Source of the DNA: Strigamia acuminata
Taxonomy: Eukaryota > Arthropoda > Chilopoda > Geophilomorpha > Linotaeniidae
DNA: 64,000 bases
NCBI GenBank assembly: GCA_949358305.1
Contig: OX442315.1
Coordinates: 32,514,427 to 32,578,426, forward strand
Reading direction: 5' to 3'
Part shown: positions 22,501-37,801 of the stretch, piece after piece
How the letters are laid out: every line of letters begins with the position of its first letter
Numbering within the stretch: the first letter of the stretch is position 1
Made by a program: the position numbers and the translations under genes
Notes under the pieces: generated by a model
Seen by the model: only the letters and a program-made list of their open reading frames with translations
What the model was told of the DNA's origin: nothing
Database searches by the model: none

Positions 22501-24451
22501 ACTGGTCTCAGTACATGTGACCTTAGTTGTTGCTGTGCCAGTGCAATCTTATCTCTCTTCCTTTCTCGAACTGCGACTTATTTATACTAACAAGTGATGC
22601 GCTAGATCTGCATTAAGTTGCGCAAACAAATCATACGTTTGCATCGAGCGACTGGCGTGGAAACTTCGCATTAAGCTCGGAATAAATTTACATTTTATTT
22701 CTCGTCAGATTATCTTGTAAACGAAGAAAAGGGAGAACCAGGGCTCGCTTTGCGCAATCCGAGCACGACTGCAAATAAAGAAAAGGAATGAAAACGTGAC
22801 TTGTTCGTGTTTTGTTGTGTTTTTGTTGTTGTTATGGGTTCGCACTCGGATGGGGAATTGATGACCGTGCTTTTCACCTCCCCCAACGTCCATCGCGGTC
22901 TGTTACAAATGATTCCACTTTAGTTGGGTGTCCCAGGGGCACGTAGCACGCCCAGTCTCATCACAAGTGCGCCAAATGACCCGAGTAAAGGACACTGGAC
23001 GCTGCAACACGCCTTGTAATGGCGGCGCGAGACCTGCAATGAAAGGATCGGTGCAATTTGATTTCGATTTTGTTTATTTATTTATTTATTTATAAATTTT
23101 TGTTGAGTTTCTGCTCGAGTTGGCACGGATGCGTTAATTTTAATTTCCGGCAGTGATTACGTAATGAGGGATTCGTGAATGGAGCTCGAGTTTGATGGTT
23201 GACGCTTGTTTGCTCGCTTTCTGTCACTCATATCGCAACTACGTTCCATCTGGCGCGTGTCTGTTCTGTTGGCCACATGGTGTGAGTCATGCGTTTACTC
23301 CCAAGGTTGACTTGTTGAACTGGGATATGTAGAGAAATAGATATTTTTTATTTTGTGTTTTGGACTCGTTTGAACTCGAATTGTAGAGGTTTTCCATTTT
23401 TTTTTTCTTTTATAACTTACCAAAATGTTCGATCGATAAAACCAGCTGTTAACAATTGATCGGAGTTGCGCCGGATCTTGATTAATCGCATCGTTGAAAA
23501 CTGAAATATTTAACAAATTGGATGTTAAAAATGCGCGTTATTTTCATAGTGATAAAATGTATTTTTAAATGCATTTTTTTTTAGCGCTCGGTTTGTGCTG
23601 AATGTTAAGTCGATAAATGTAGTAAATAAATATCTTTTTTTAGTTTACGTAATGGGGGTTAGTAGTTTCAACCTGCGTTTAGCAACACCTAATCTCGTCG
23701 GTTGGCGATGGTCTAATTCCGAATGAAGCTAAACCCTAAAATGTGCTCAGAGCTATTTGCACGTTTAAAGGCTTAGTTCACAGTTATTCCTTTCTTTAAA
23801 CGAGTTAAATTTAGATTCAGCCGACCGAACAGACACAGGTTAATTTCAAATCTTCTTGTCCCCCTTTTCGTTTTTATTATCCTAGTTATTCTTATTACTC
23901 ATCCATTGTCTTCAAGATGGCATCGTAAAATGGAGACTTTTTTCGGTTTCTCGAAAATGAGATATTGTGGGGGCGGGAAAAATTGCGGCGGATGATGTCC
24001 CATTGTGGGAACTGAATACTAAAGTAGGATGAAAAATGAGTTGTTTGAATGAGCGGAACAAAATATTTTCTTTCTTTTTTTTATCTGCAAACCTCGTGTC
24101 GTAAAACCTAGAAAATCACCCGAGTTAACTCGAAAACGTGATTCTGTTTAAACAAAAAATTCAAATCGGCGGAAATGATTAGCTCCTATCTGTATTTATC
24201 TCAATTTTTTACGGTAGTAAGGTTTAAAACAAGAAAAAAGAGATATATAATTACGCGTAGTTTATTTTATGCTCTAATACGTGAATTTATACACGTAATC
24301 AAAGTGGTTGTAAAGCTAAAAGCCATTTACTCGTTGACGGTGGCGATTTAATGACCGAGCTTATTCACCTTTAGTGTCATCCCACTTGGTTTTACGACTC
24401 GGATCTTATCGAAAGACGTAAATTTAAAATCATACGTATTTTGTTTGATAG

Positions 24452-27056
<2,605 letters not shown>

Positions 27057-28428
27057 TCAAAAGTGCAGCTTAGAAACCGAAGAATTTTGCTTTTATCTTA
27101 AAAAATGAAGAAAAAATTGAGATACTGACGTGAGTTATGTGCGGCGCATTTCACACGTAGTCAAGTGCCTACAAGTTATCGATTTTAGAGACGTGGAACA
27201 GAAAAAGAGACATTTTATAAAGGAGATGGATTTTGAATTCCGGTGATTAATCACCATATCAACCACACTTTGATGTGTGACGTTATAAAGGAAATGGAAT
27301 TTTGAAGTGACATTGGAGTTCTTTTTGACTGATTTGGTGCTTAACGTATTGAACACTTGGGAAAAAAAAAGAAGAAAATACGGAATTCGTTGTCGGTGTT
27401 TGCATCAATCAATCCCCAAAAAATGACACTTGTCAGCTGTGATAACAGTCAGAAAATCTGCTAGTTCCCAGTGCTACCATCACGGTCATATTTTTTTTCA
27501 CTAATTTTTTTTTGTTTTGCTTTTTAAATTTAAAAGTGCCATAATTATTAAGTAAATGTAAAAAATGTTATGCAATGCTATTATAATGGCTTTTCTCATA
27601 ATTTATTTTTTGTTTTTAAAAATTTTTATTTTTTATTTTGTATATACACATATATTTTTTTTTTGCTCGTGCAATATATAAATAACTTCATGCAATTTAA
27701 AATGAAACAAATCAGAAATGATCACTGCCAATTTTTAACTTCCGTAAATATTTTATAGTAGCAAAGAGACAACTTTTTGCTGCGTTTGCATCGTTTCATT
27801 TTATTATTCATAGACATTGAGGAACTGAGTTGAAGCAAGTGTACAGTTCATCAGTTACAAATATCATTTTAATAATGTGTTTATGTAATAAAATTGACCT
27901 TATAATGATTTCTACAGCTTTTAATTTGTGTTATTTAAGTGAAAAAGTGATAATTTCAGGCGAAAAAATGCATTTTTTGGTGCAAAAATGATGATTTTAG
28001 ATGAGAAAATACATTTTTTGTGCAAAAATGATAATTTTCGGCGAAAAAATTCATTTTCTGGCGCAAAAATGTTATTTCAAACGAAAAAAATTTATGTTTT
28101 AGTTAAAAAAAACAATTTTAGACGAAAAACCTTTCTTTTTTGTGCGAAAATGATCCTGCTACTGTAACTCACGCTACTCTTGATTATGTTCTTCGTGAAA
28201 CTTCTGACGTGAATTACCTACGACGCTTTAAACCTCTAATAACAATGTTTTTTCTGTACACTACATCGAGATTTATACAACTACCTTCCCCGACAACCAA
28301 CACCGAAGAGAAAAAAAATCATTTCCAATTTTTTTTCTGTTTCAAATGTTCAGTTTATCATTTCACTTTTTTGACAACTGTAAGAAACAAAAAAGCAGCG
28401 ATAAAATTGATGTTTGCTTCGCATGCAT
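27057..28428. other. Convergent 3' regions of RalGPS and ODAD3
   Basis: The RalGPS 3' UTR probably runs to an AATAAA near 27888. A tandem repeat follows at 27952-28152. The remainder up to 28428 is the ODAD3 3' side on the minus strand. Open frames here are short and resemble no known protein. Confidence 0.5.
27952..28152. repeat. Imperfect ~40-bp tandem repeat, about five units
   Basis: Units follow the pattern ATTTTAGGCGAAAAAATGCA then TTTTTTGGTGCAAAAATGAT, drifting with distance, between the RalGPS poly(A) region and the ODAD3 3' end. Related AAAAATGCATTT-type sequence recurs near 30003-30090 inside ODAD3 intron sequence. Confidence 0.75.
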
Positions 28429-31400
28429 TTATGCTTTCACTTGTTTGCGTCGTTTCGATGATTTCTGCTCGGCTGGATAAAGCGTCTGCTTTTTCATTTT
28501 AGCATGAGCTGCTGTGATTTGTCGCGACATTTGCTTCACCGCATTCCGTGTCAGGAATTTGCTGTACACATTTCCTAAATCATCTACAAACAATCGAAGG
28601 AAAAATCACTGAAACTTGCAGTTATCAACAATTATAAACGAGAATTTATATCTCCCATACCTGCCGTATATTTTTCAGTTTCAATACGTTCAGTTGGAGG
28701 TGATGGTGCCTAATTAAAAAATATATATATATTGAGAATAATGACTTGTTTAATCAATTTAATTAATAAAAATTACTTGTGTTAAATTAACTAAAACTTG
28801 TGGGTCTATTTTTTCATATTCCTCTTGAAGATACGTCATTTTTTCCTGACACAGTTTTATTAATTTCAAACCATGATCTTTCATGTCGGTTTCTTTGTCG
28901 TTTGATGGCGTGTAATTTATTTGTAGTTGCTTTGTCATCTCTTCTAATACAATTGTAGCACCAACGATTACATCTTTAATGTTATCCACCTGCGCCATTA
29001 CTTCACTAATTGCTTCCTGTTTCTTTGAAACTCGACCCATATACTCCTCAATTAAGCCGAATGTTCTGCAAAAAGGCATCAAATTCCACATGTTTGAATT
29101 AATGAAGTGGCAAACTTTATTTCTTTTAAATTAATTTCGTTTAGGATTTCATAAAATTTTATTTATGAAAAATCGATAGTTTTAATACTAGTCGCTAGGT
29201 GGTGTCAAGAACGATCCGCCATTAATCTGGTAAGTTTTTATCATTTTACTTACTTTCTGAATTTTTGACTTTCGATGTACTTTAAGTCGTGAAATTCCTT
29301 TTCCACATTTTCCTGTTCTTGGCGTGCCGCCGCCAGAACTGCAGTCAATTTAGTTTCCTTCTCCTTTAAGAAATTGCTTGTTTTCTCTTGAGTCTTTGAC
29401 AAAGTTATAATGTCCTGTCAACAACAACATTTTCATTATTCCCACGCCATTCTCAGGGATTTATTGCCATAATTTATTGTTTCGTTTGGTATTTTTTTTT
29501 GTCATTATTCTTTTTACCTCCGGTGTTGCAATTCCCGTCTTATTCTTGATGATATCGAAAAAGTTTATTAACGAAGCCAATTCCCGTTCTTCAGCTGCTG
29601 CTTCAACTGGGTTTGGAATTTGCGCCAACACTTCTTCCCACATTCGAGACGAATAAGGCGCTGACTGTAAGCACAATAAATTAGGTGAAATCCTGTCCCG
29701 ATATTAACACTTTTAAAGTGCAGGGAATGCCGTGTAAACCGAACACAATATAAAATTTTAAAACATTTAATTCCGTTAAAAATAAACCAAAAATATCAAA
29801 GTTTTGCAACTGCAAGCGACGATGCCGAATTCAAACAGTAAATTCCATTTTCTCTTCAAGAAAACACAAAAGTCTAAGATTGTTTATTTTCCCACGACTG
29901 AATAGTGCCATTACCTGTTATTATTTATAAAAATCATATATTTGTTGCGCTGATGTGTGCGCAGACAAGGCCGTAAGTATTCACAATTGCATTTGCAAGC
30001 AGAAAAAATGCACGGAAATGATGCATTTTCGTGTGAAAAAAATGCATTTATGGATAAAAACGTATTTTTATTTGACAAAAAAATTCATTTTATACGTGTA
30101 CTGTGTAGCAGCGGCCTTTAAGAATCTGAGAGGGGCATTTGCCCCCATTTCCCTCCCCTTAATCAGGTCCTGTGCGCAGACAAAGAATTCTCCGTTTGAT
30201 TTTGGCATCGAAATACCTGGCGTTGATTTGGTTTATGTGCAAAATTGTATTGATTTTTGTTTCATTAATTTACTCGAAAGAGAAGAAAAATACTTTTTTC
30301 CTGAGCGCTTTAATAATTTCATTCCGTTCTTCTTTCTCCCTTATTTTTTTATCCTGAGATTGTTTCTCAAATTGTGCTTTCAATTTCCTTATATTTGTTT
30401 CGAAATTGGTAATATCTAGAATCATATCATCTCTGAGATCAATTGCAAGGCCTTTTATTTGTTCCATTTTCTTCTTCTCTTTTATCCATTTGATGATTTC
30501 TTCTTCCATTTCATCCATTTGTTTCTTGTACCAAGTTTGCTCCTGCAATCGAAAAGGAAAATTGCTATTGGTTCTTAATATGATTACTGGCAACTTCTGC
30601 TTCTTATGTTTTTATTTAGTGCACTACTTTTTTTTTCCTTTGTGTTTTTTTTATGCAATTTGTGACATGTTATAAATTATTTCGCCCAAAAAATTTTTAT
30701 TTCTCGGAAGGTGGCAGTTTGTCGATAATTTTAATACCCATTTCAGAAAAACGCACGAGCATCTCAACTGGCACAATAAATCCCAAAGCTGGGAAAACAT
30801 TTGAAGTCACCACACGGGATATATTGTAATTTATACAACTAATTCATACGACGACCGAAGAAAAAAAGAAAGAGAAACGACATGTTTAAGGCTGAGAACA
30901 AGTGTGCTTTAATTCAATCGATTAAATCATTTATTTCCTATTATTTATGGCGTCAGATAAATTATCAACATATTTCAAGACAATCCTTAGGCAGAGTGAT
31001 TAATTAATTAATTAATTAATCACTAGTGACGTTGACCGCTGTAATGATAGATTATTAGATACCCATTGCAAAGGGATCAAGTTTTACCCGTAACCTCAGA
31101 AAATATAAGTGATTGTTGTCTGTTCTTGAAGAAAAGGATGGATTAACCAAATATGAAGAAACACTTGCCATTTTTAGAAGAAAAGGGAAATTACGAACAG
31201 GTGTTCAGTGGCGGAAATTATAATATCCTGTCTTGTCTCGTGACCCAAACCCCTTTTCTCCCCCAATTGGTATATAAGTCCCGAATCCACGACTATTCAT
31301 CGCCCGATATCTCATCGCTGCTAAGTCATCGCGATAAATTGCGCGATTACTTGACAACCACCCAATTGTCGCCGCGAGGAGTTGGTCACGCGATTACTTT

Positions 31401-33696
31401 TCACGCGATGACTTAGCAGCGATGAATAGTTGCGCGTTGAGATATCGGGCGATGAATAGTCGCCGTACCATAAGTCCCCTTGAAATAAAGCACATTCAGT
31501 CTGCACTAAGTGTTCACCACAATGAACATTAACCGTTCGTTATCCGATCACCGGACTTTTTATATCGAGCGCTCATTTCGCATTGGCCTCACATACGCTT
31601 TGTCGTAAAGGGAGTGGTAAGATTGCAGGATTAATAAATGTTTGCAAAATTGCCTATAAATTATCGTTTTATAGCAATTTTTGTTAATTTTTTTCTCTCA
31701 GTGAGTTTGGGTTTAGTGCACAATAATTTCAGGGCGAAAAAAGCAGAAATTGTTTGACAAGTGAGAAATTTATCAGAAAGGAAGGAACAACTGACTTGTT
31801 TCAGTTCGTCTTTTATTGCCTCGTACTGTTGCGTTACGAATTGACATTCTTGAATTTTTATTTCCACTTTCTCCAATCTATCTTGCACTTGTTGCAATTG
31901 CTGTGTCAAATTGAAATCCTTTTACACAAACGTTTCAATGCCCTTTTTATCTTTGTTTTCACCAATTCCAGCGGGTTGTTCTCCATTTGATCAGCCGCTA
32001 ATTCCAACTGTCTGCTCTCCTCCTTAACCATTCCTTGCAATGTCTGCATCATTTGGTTCTTTTTGTACAGCAGCAGATCTAATTTCTTGCGCTGCTCGAA
32101 TACCTGTTGTTCAATTTCCTCTAGAATTTCCTGCGGATAAAGTTTGAAAGGAAAATAACACAATTTGCTTAAAAAGAAACGTTTCATACAACGATTACAT
32201 ACCACTAAAGGCTTGTTTTTGTACATGTTTACCAGTTGTTTATTTCTCAAAATTCGGCTGTAGGTTTTAGCTGAATACTGAAAGGTTAAAGGAAAAGTTT
32301 AATAATTTTTTTTGGCTAAGTAATTTAATGATAATTAAAAAGGTTATACACTGGACTAATTAATGCGGTGAAGATTGCTTTCTCAGTGTGTATATTGTCC
32401 ACAAGATGTCCATGCGATCTCTTGTTTGGGTAAACTTTAAAATTAATTATTGATGCGTGCAATCAAATTACAATTCCCTCATGAAGAAACTGCAGCATCA
32501 CTGAAATAAACTCCAGTTGTAACTTTCTCATTCTTTAATGCTGTATTGTAGACATTCAAGGAATTTTAGAATAAACTTATTTAAAAAATACCAATTCCTT
32601 ACCATTGATTCAAAACTTATTTTTTTTTACAAGACAAGACATAAACAGTTAAAAAAATCTAAAAAAAATACACTTATTATTAATTTTGTGCAATGCCTAA
32701 ATCGGCCGCCATGTTTAAAGTTAGATCAAGACAAGCAGTTTAAAAACCAGTTTAAATATGCTGTTTAAAATGCTGTTTAGTCTAAATTATTTTATGAATG
32801 CGCCTAGTGAAAACTATGCATTTAGATTGGTTTAAATTAGGTAATGAGATAAACCAGTCTAAATAACTTTTATCTGTGGTTTCTCCAGTTCTCTGTGCAA
32901 ATGCAAATGCATCTTCGAATTGCTCTTTGCATGGCCAAATACCCTGAATGAACAGCTGGATAAGTGTTTACAATTGAAGTCTTTCCCATTTTAAGTTTTC
33001 ACTATTCCAAGAAACAGGGTAACATATGTATTTACATAAAATATATACATATATAAATATAAATACACAGAATGTGAGAATTATCTTTCCAGCTTTAATG
33101 GTGATGAAATCAAAGGCCAAAATCCGCTTAAGTCCTTGCTGGCCTACTGGAATGTCCGAGCGTAGTCCGAGCAACCATTAAAGTGGAGAGATATATAAAG
33201 ATAAATTTGTTTAACGCATTGGTTCTCAAAGTTTATTGCCTCTGGATGAGCCCTTTACAAGCATAAAATTTTACGAGGAGACCCAGAACCAATGGCCCAC
33301 TGTGTGTTGTACCTATTGATGTTTATTATTAAATTAATCTGCACAATATATTCTGCAGAAAAGGTTAACAAATTGTTGCAGAGCTTTGAAGGAGTGTGTA
33401 AACCTAATTCTGGGTAAGATGTACCCCTTTCCCTTCACCTGTTTATCTTTTATCTTGACTTGTTTCAATTCAGCAATATCTGCACGTAGTTGGTGAATGT
33501 GCTGCTCGTTAACTCTTTTTTTGTTTTCTAATTCGTGATACATTGCTTTTCGTTCTCCATCTGAAATTTTTTTCCACAGTATTAATTCTCAATTAATTTT
33601 TTCCTTTTTTCCTTTTCCTTTCATACCTGAAAGCCGAATTTTTCGTCTGATGTCTTTAAGTTCTTGCGCCACATTGTTATTATCAACAGGATACAT
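28429..33696 (-). CDS. ODAD3: Outer dynein arm docking complex subunit 3 (CCDC151-like)
   Basis: ODAD3/CCDC151 is a coiled-coil subunit that anchors outer dynein arms to axonemal doublets, so expression is expected in sperm or ciliated sensory cells. Eleven exons close in frame to 535 aa (human 595): 33696-33627, 33560-33439, 32277-32203, 32130-31963, 31918-31796, 30542-30294, 29664-29518, 29414-29254, 29065-28777, 28709-28661, 28583-28429. The protein is almost all heptad-rich helix. Matches by eye to human ODAD3 are weak but collinear: DGERKAMYHELENKK with EGDRKAFFES, HIHQLRADIAELK with TISQLRKETKALE, LQQVQDRLEKVEIKIQECQ with RNLENRLEKAQMKAQEAE, and EKEFHDLKYIE with QRELEDLKYSG. The C-terminus is basic (SSKRRKQVKA). 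Related CCDC63/CCDC114 proteins remain an alternative. A 44-nt intron (31962-31919) is required by the frame, and introns of about 1.2 kb hold repeat debris. Confidence 0.85.
31282..31469. mobile_element. Palindromic MITE in an ODAD3 intron, 188 bp
   Basis: Arms CGACTATTCATCGCCCGATA and its inverse TATCGGGCGATGAATAGTCG enclose further palindromic CATCGCTGCTAAGTCATCGC. The direct repeat ATAAGTCC flanks it at 31274-31281 and 31470-31477, an 8-bp target duplication of hAT type. The right arm carries about 18 extra bases (ATGAATAGTTGCGCGTTG), a partial duplication. Confidence 0.75.
31919..31962 (-). other. 44-nt intron in ODAD3
   Basis: Between NNPLEL and DFNLTQQL the frame shifts and a TAA intervenes. 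Removing 44 nt with donor TTG|GTGAAA and acceptor GTAAAAG|GAT restores a phase-0 join and the coiled-coil pattern. The acceptor lacks a good pyrimidine tract. A sequencing indel would be the alternative. Confidence 0.65.
32278..33438 (-). other. Large ODAD3 intron with repeat fragments
   Basis: The second ODAD3 intron (1161 bp). It contains ATGAATGCGCCTAG near 32795, the shared terminus of several elements in this window, and TTCTCTGTGCAAATGCAA near 32891, which matches the tail of the 5S-derived SINE at 57497-57790. No additional coding exon is needed: exon 2 joins exon 3 in phase 0. Confidence 0.6.
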
Positions 33697-34497
33697 TTTT
33701 CTCGAATAATTTTGATCGAAATAGAGTTAATAATAGGAAATTACACGTACAATCTCCGATATTTACGCCATGCAGAGTTGTGGCGTCCTCGTAACCATAG
33801 AAACGATAATTTAATTTCTATTATTCTCGCCAGATGGCCTTAATAATAATAATCTATCGAGGTTCTTCCCTGAGTGCCTTTTATTTCGACTGTAATTTAA
33901 TTTATATCAAACACAACATGTTTGGGAAGGAACTATCGATATTTATATACCAAAAATTCTTATTGGAAAATGCAAAAAAATAATATTTATATATATATAT
34001 AAAATAACCAAATGGAATTCAAATATTCTCAATACCAACTCAATATTTACAAGTAAAAATCAGCAAACAAACTTCAAATTTCCAAGCATTTAACCTCGCT
34101 GTATACGAGTACCTTTATGAAAAAAAAAATCAATAAATCAATTTAAATTTGAAAAATAAAAAAACGACCGGTTCTCTTTTTATATAGGACCACTTTAGAG
34201 TGATTTTAAACGAGTGACAAACGTGCACTTTAAAAGAAAACACGAGAATTTCCTTTTCTCAAAGGGTCAGCTAACCTCGTGGAACAAAACAACTAAATAA
34301 AGCAGCGAAACTAAAGTGGTTTTGTGTACAATAAATATTTAATAATCAACCAAACAATCCTAACCTACAAACTTGATAAGCGAACTTCACTTAAATAAAT
34401 AAATCACAATAAAGTATTACATCTTTTCAAATACAATCAAATGTCAAGGGTCATTTAATCATTTAATCATTCAATATTCATACGCCCAATGAAACGT
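33697..34497. other. Spacer between ODAD3 start and SWI5 stop
   Basis: About 800 bp of AT-rich sequence containing the ODAD3 promoter and the SWI5 3' UTR, both for minus strand genes. A run of TA dinucleotides lies near 33987-34002. No further gene is seen. Confidence 0.55.
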
Positions 34498-35429
34498 CTA
34501 ATCTTTTGATCCGACACCGTATTTTTCGTGCACATCTTTGGTTGTCACACCATCAAGAACAGCTGCAACACAAAATTACATTTTAATACTCAATTAGACA
34601 TTTCACTTTTTAATATACTTTGGTAAAATCCATGAAAAAATTAGATGGAAACATTTTTTTTATGTTTAGGGTTCGTAAATTAATAAATGGATTGCTTTTT
34701 TAATGATGTTGAGTCATAAAATGTGCACAATTTGTGCATTACTTAATTAATTTTTTTTTTTTATTAAAAAAAAAAAAAAATCTTATAAGGTGGAAATTGT
34801 TAAAGTCACCTATTCTACCCATAACCATCTGTGCCACATCCTTGATTTCGTTATAGCGATGCAGTTTGTCGATGTGCACCTCTAATTCGTCCTCTTTGCA
34901 GCCCCTGAAAAACATAAAAGTGAATTATCACCGCACTCAGTACCATAAAATGGCCGCGAGAAGCCGAATGTTCTGTACACAATCTTGTAGTAATTTTTCC
35001 GCAAATATTAAAGCGCCGACAACTTCTAACATTACTTACAAACATTAGCGGATGTTTACTGGCCGTGCGACTATTTCTCACAGTTGGATAGACGTGGTAA
35101 AAAAAATAATAATCAAATTAATAATAGTAATATGTCTTACTCGTTTTCTAACTCGGTAATTTCATTATCTAATGCTCTGACTTTCTCCATTAATTCTAGA
35201 ATTTCGCTTTGCATTTGATCCTTAGTTACGACGGGGCTTGCTCCACTGTTACTCGAAGTGGGTCTTATAATCTGGAAATTTAATTTGAAGAAAAGTGTTT
35301 TAAAATATCGTAAAAGGTAACGTTTTATTTATTTTTAATTCAATTTTTAAGTTTAATATTTTTATTACTTACCGGCGATTTGAAAGCCGATCGAAATCTG
35401 TTTGAAGACGGTGTGGATTTTCTATTCAT
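34498..35429 (-). CDS. SWI5: DNA repair protein SWI5 homologue
   Basis: SWI5 forms a complex with SFR1 (MEI5) that stabilises RAD51 filaments and stimulates strand exchange in homologous recombination. Four exons close in frame to 112 aa: 35429-35373, 35271-35141, 34904-34819, 34562-34498. The C-terminal two-thirds is the conserved Swi5 domain: a coiled coil (LELMEKVRALDNEITELENE), then GCKEDELEVHIDKLHRYNEI, KDVAQMVMG and GVTTKDVHEKYGVGSKD, matching the human DELDTHISLLHEYNDIKDVG and GVTTKELYPEFGL segments. The N-terminal 30 residues are basic and Ser/Pro-rich (STPSSNRFRSAFKSP), as is typical. The gene is divergent from the unrecognised gene at 35899, with 469 bp between starts. Confidence 0.95.
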
Positions 35430-35898
35430 TCTGAAACCAAACACAAGTTAAATTTCATTTAAAAAGTCCGATTAAACTCAAATTTAAAGTAATAATACCT
35501 CGAAATATTTCAATTCTCCGCTCTGTTTTCTTTTTAGTTTTTACCGCCTTAAACCCGCCATGTTTGCACACGGGCGCCGCACAGTGATGGAATTTGTAAT
35601 TCGAACCAAACCCACGCGCCCGCACGCTCTCGCTCGACGGCAGACTGCTTTTGGCGGGGCGGGGAGAATGGATGTCGCATGCTGGCAGCTCCCCGGTAAA
35701 ATTTAAGATGTTTCCTCCGGAAGTTGCAAAGGTAAATTCGTAATTTCAAAAAACATTTCACATACAATTCATAAAAAATCTCTAAAAACAACAACATTTT
35801 TTAATACATTTAAATTTAATTCAGATGTTTGAAAACTTCGTAACATCATTGAAAACAACGAGAACGACGAAACATCTTTAAAGAGAATTTGGGAAATT
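35430..35898. promoter_or_regulatory. Divergent promoter, SWI5 / unrecognised gene
   Basis: Only 469 bp separate the two start codons. The middle holds a GC-rich island with a GGCGGGGCGGGGAG box (about 35653-35666) and CCCGCCATG (about 35555), an YY1/Pho-like site. A probable leader intron of the + strand gene is bounded by GCAAAG|GTAAAT (exon end about 35731) and TTCAG|ATG (exon start about 35825). The spliced leader would carry a short upstream ORF beginning MFPPEVAK. Confidence 0.6.
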
Positions 35899-35989
35899 AT
35901 GGCCACCAACGGACCCATGGCCTCCGGTGGGGACACGTGGAACATTCACGACCAAATCGAGCAGCTGCACGGATTAATCAACTTGAGTT
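35899..35989 (+). CDS. First coding exon of an unrecognised gene
   Basis: I do not recognise this protein. The exon encodes MATNGPMASGG followed by DTWNIHDQIEQLHGLINLS, ending in phase 1 at a donor GAGTT|GTAAGT. The start has a good context (AATTATGGCC), sits downstream of a GC-rich divergent promoter, and the donor is close to consensus. The second half looks like an amphipathic helix. No second exon with a matching phase and convincing similarity was found in the remaining 28 kb, so the next exon is either very short or beyond the window. The gene probably has a very long first intron. Confidence 0.6.
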
Positions 35990-36756
35990 GTAAGTTCACT
36001 TAAACCACTTACTACTTTCTTTTTATTTTCCTTTGGTGTACAACACTCGCAATTGTTATGTAGCGATTTAGTTGCGACATCAGCCCCGTTGCTTGTCGTT
36101 ATAAACGTTTGCTATTCCGTGCAGATTAGCGACAAAAGCCCAGCTGGTGTCTAATGAGTAAGGGAAATAGACCCGTATGTCACACACTATTGTTTTTGGA
36201 GAAATGTGCGGATTAATAGCTTTGTTCGCGGGAAAATAATGAAATTAAAACGAGATATTATTTCATTATGTGAGGACTGAAAGACAGGTTTTTTTAATAT
36301 GATTTTAGGAGGTAATTATGTTTGATAGTGAAGAAGGAAAGTTGTTAGTGTGTGAATTAATGAGAACAGGGTATGGAAGATGGAGTTTTTTTTAATGAAA
36401 TTCATTATATTTTTTTTTTTAGGTTTTTTTTTTGGTAGATATCTTACTATGTGATTATACATTTAGATGTCAGTTGAACTTGATGGGTTGATATACACTT
36501 ATGGGAATTTTTCTATCTTATATTTTTTCTAAAGGTTTTTTAGGTGACTTCCATTATATCTAGCAATCAATTTTATTCAATTTTTTTTTATTTTTTATTT
36601 TTTAAAGAGAATTTTAAGTTATAGACTTTAAAAAACCATATGAGCATGTAGACAGACTTACATGTGTTTACTTATGAATTAGGATGTACTAGTATTAGTA
36701 ACCTTGTTCGCTGTTTGCAGAAATAATTTTTACCTACAATCTGCACCTGGTATCTT

Positions 36757-37758
36757 TAATGCTAAATTAAAACACTAAATTCCATTTTTTGCGCACGAAA
36801 ACACATAAAGTTTAAAATTGTTTATGGCAAACGACTGAATAGATTATCGTTTGATCGAAAGGCCTATGGGTTTAGTTACATGTTTGTAAGTTTAAAAGCG
36901 CCATTAATGTCATTAATGTCATTAAAATCACTGTTATTATTTCCAAAAATCATACACCGTGTTTTATCAATTAAGAGCCGCGGCTCTTATTCAAAACTGC
37001 CATTTTTGTCAGCAATTACAATTTCGGTTTTTCGTTTGTTACATTTGTTTAAAGTAACAAACGAAGTCTGAACGTCAACGAACAAAGCGTACGTTCATCG
37101 TTAGTGAGGTTAAATACGGAAACAATAGAGAGTTTGCTCCACGATACACTATTTTAGTGCCATATCGTAAGGGAAAAATCTTTAGTGTATCGTTTTCAAC
37201 ACTAAATTAAAATATAGCGCAGCCAATCAGAATTGAGAACACTATATTGTTAGCTCCGCCCATTGCAAATGGCGATTATTTTGTTGTCCTGATCAAACAC
37301 ATCACAGTCATAGGTACGTAGATTGAATGATAAGTGAGGCCCAAAATTGAATTTTAGGCCCAAAACCATACTTTATAAGCATAATAATGGAATTTTATGC
37401 AGAAATTTGCACATTTAAGCCCCCAAATTGAATTTTTAGGCCCAAAATTACTAACTGTCAGTAGTTGGCTGAAATAGTGTAGTGATAAGGAAAAAGTGCA
37501 GCCCGCAAAAACTTAATTTATCATTTTTCCCTTACACTATTTTTATATCGTATAGTCTTTAACTGTAAGGGAAAAATGCTTCCCGCAAACTGTTTAATAT
37601 CGTACTTTGGCAAAAATACGGTATTCTTGATGTCTCAGCTGCGGCTACTATTCGAGGGCGACATAATTCGAGGGCGATGCTTAATCGGTAAAATACGGTA
37701 TTTGTTGCGCAGACTCGGATTTTTCAGTGTTATTTTGGCATCAAGATAACCGGCGCAG
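36757..37758. mobile_element. TATCTTGATGCC-family element with internal insertions
   Basis: The left part, TAAATTCCATTTTTTG..CACGAAAACACATAAAGT..ACGACTGAATAG, and the right end TTATTTTGGCATCAAGATA match the family seen at 56520-56709. About 850 extra bases lie between them, including paired TAAGGGAAAAA motifs (about 37168-37560). This suggests one or more insertions into an older copy. Confidence 0.5.
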
Positions 37759-37801
37759 ACTTCTAGATCGTGTTTTGTTTCGGTGCATTTTAATGTTGGG
37801 A

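Noticed and set aside
29955-30419. 154-codon plus-strand frame
   Set aside because: It overlaps an ODAD3 exon on the opposite strand and repeat fragments; composition is Phe/Leu-rich as expected for antisense of a Lys/Glu-rich coiled coil.
32968-33174. Possible extra ODAD3 exon in the 1.2-kb second intron
   Set aside because: Exons 2 and 3 already join in phase 0 and the human alignment needs no insertion; the frame has no heptad pattern.
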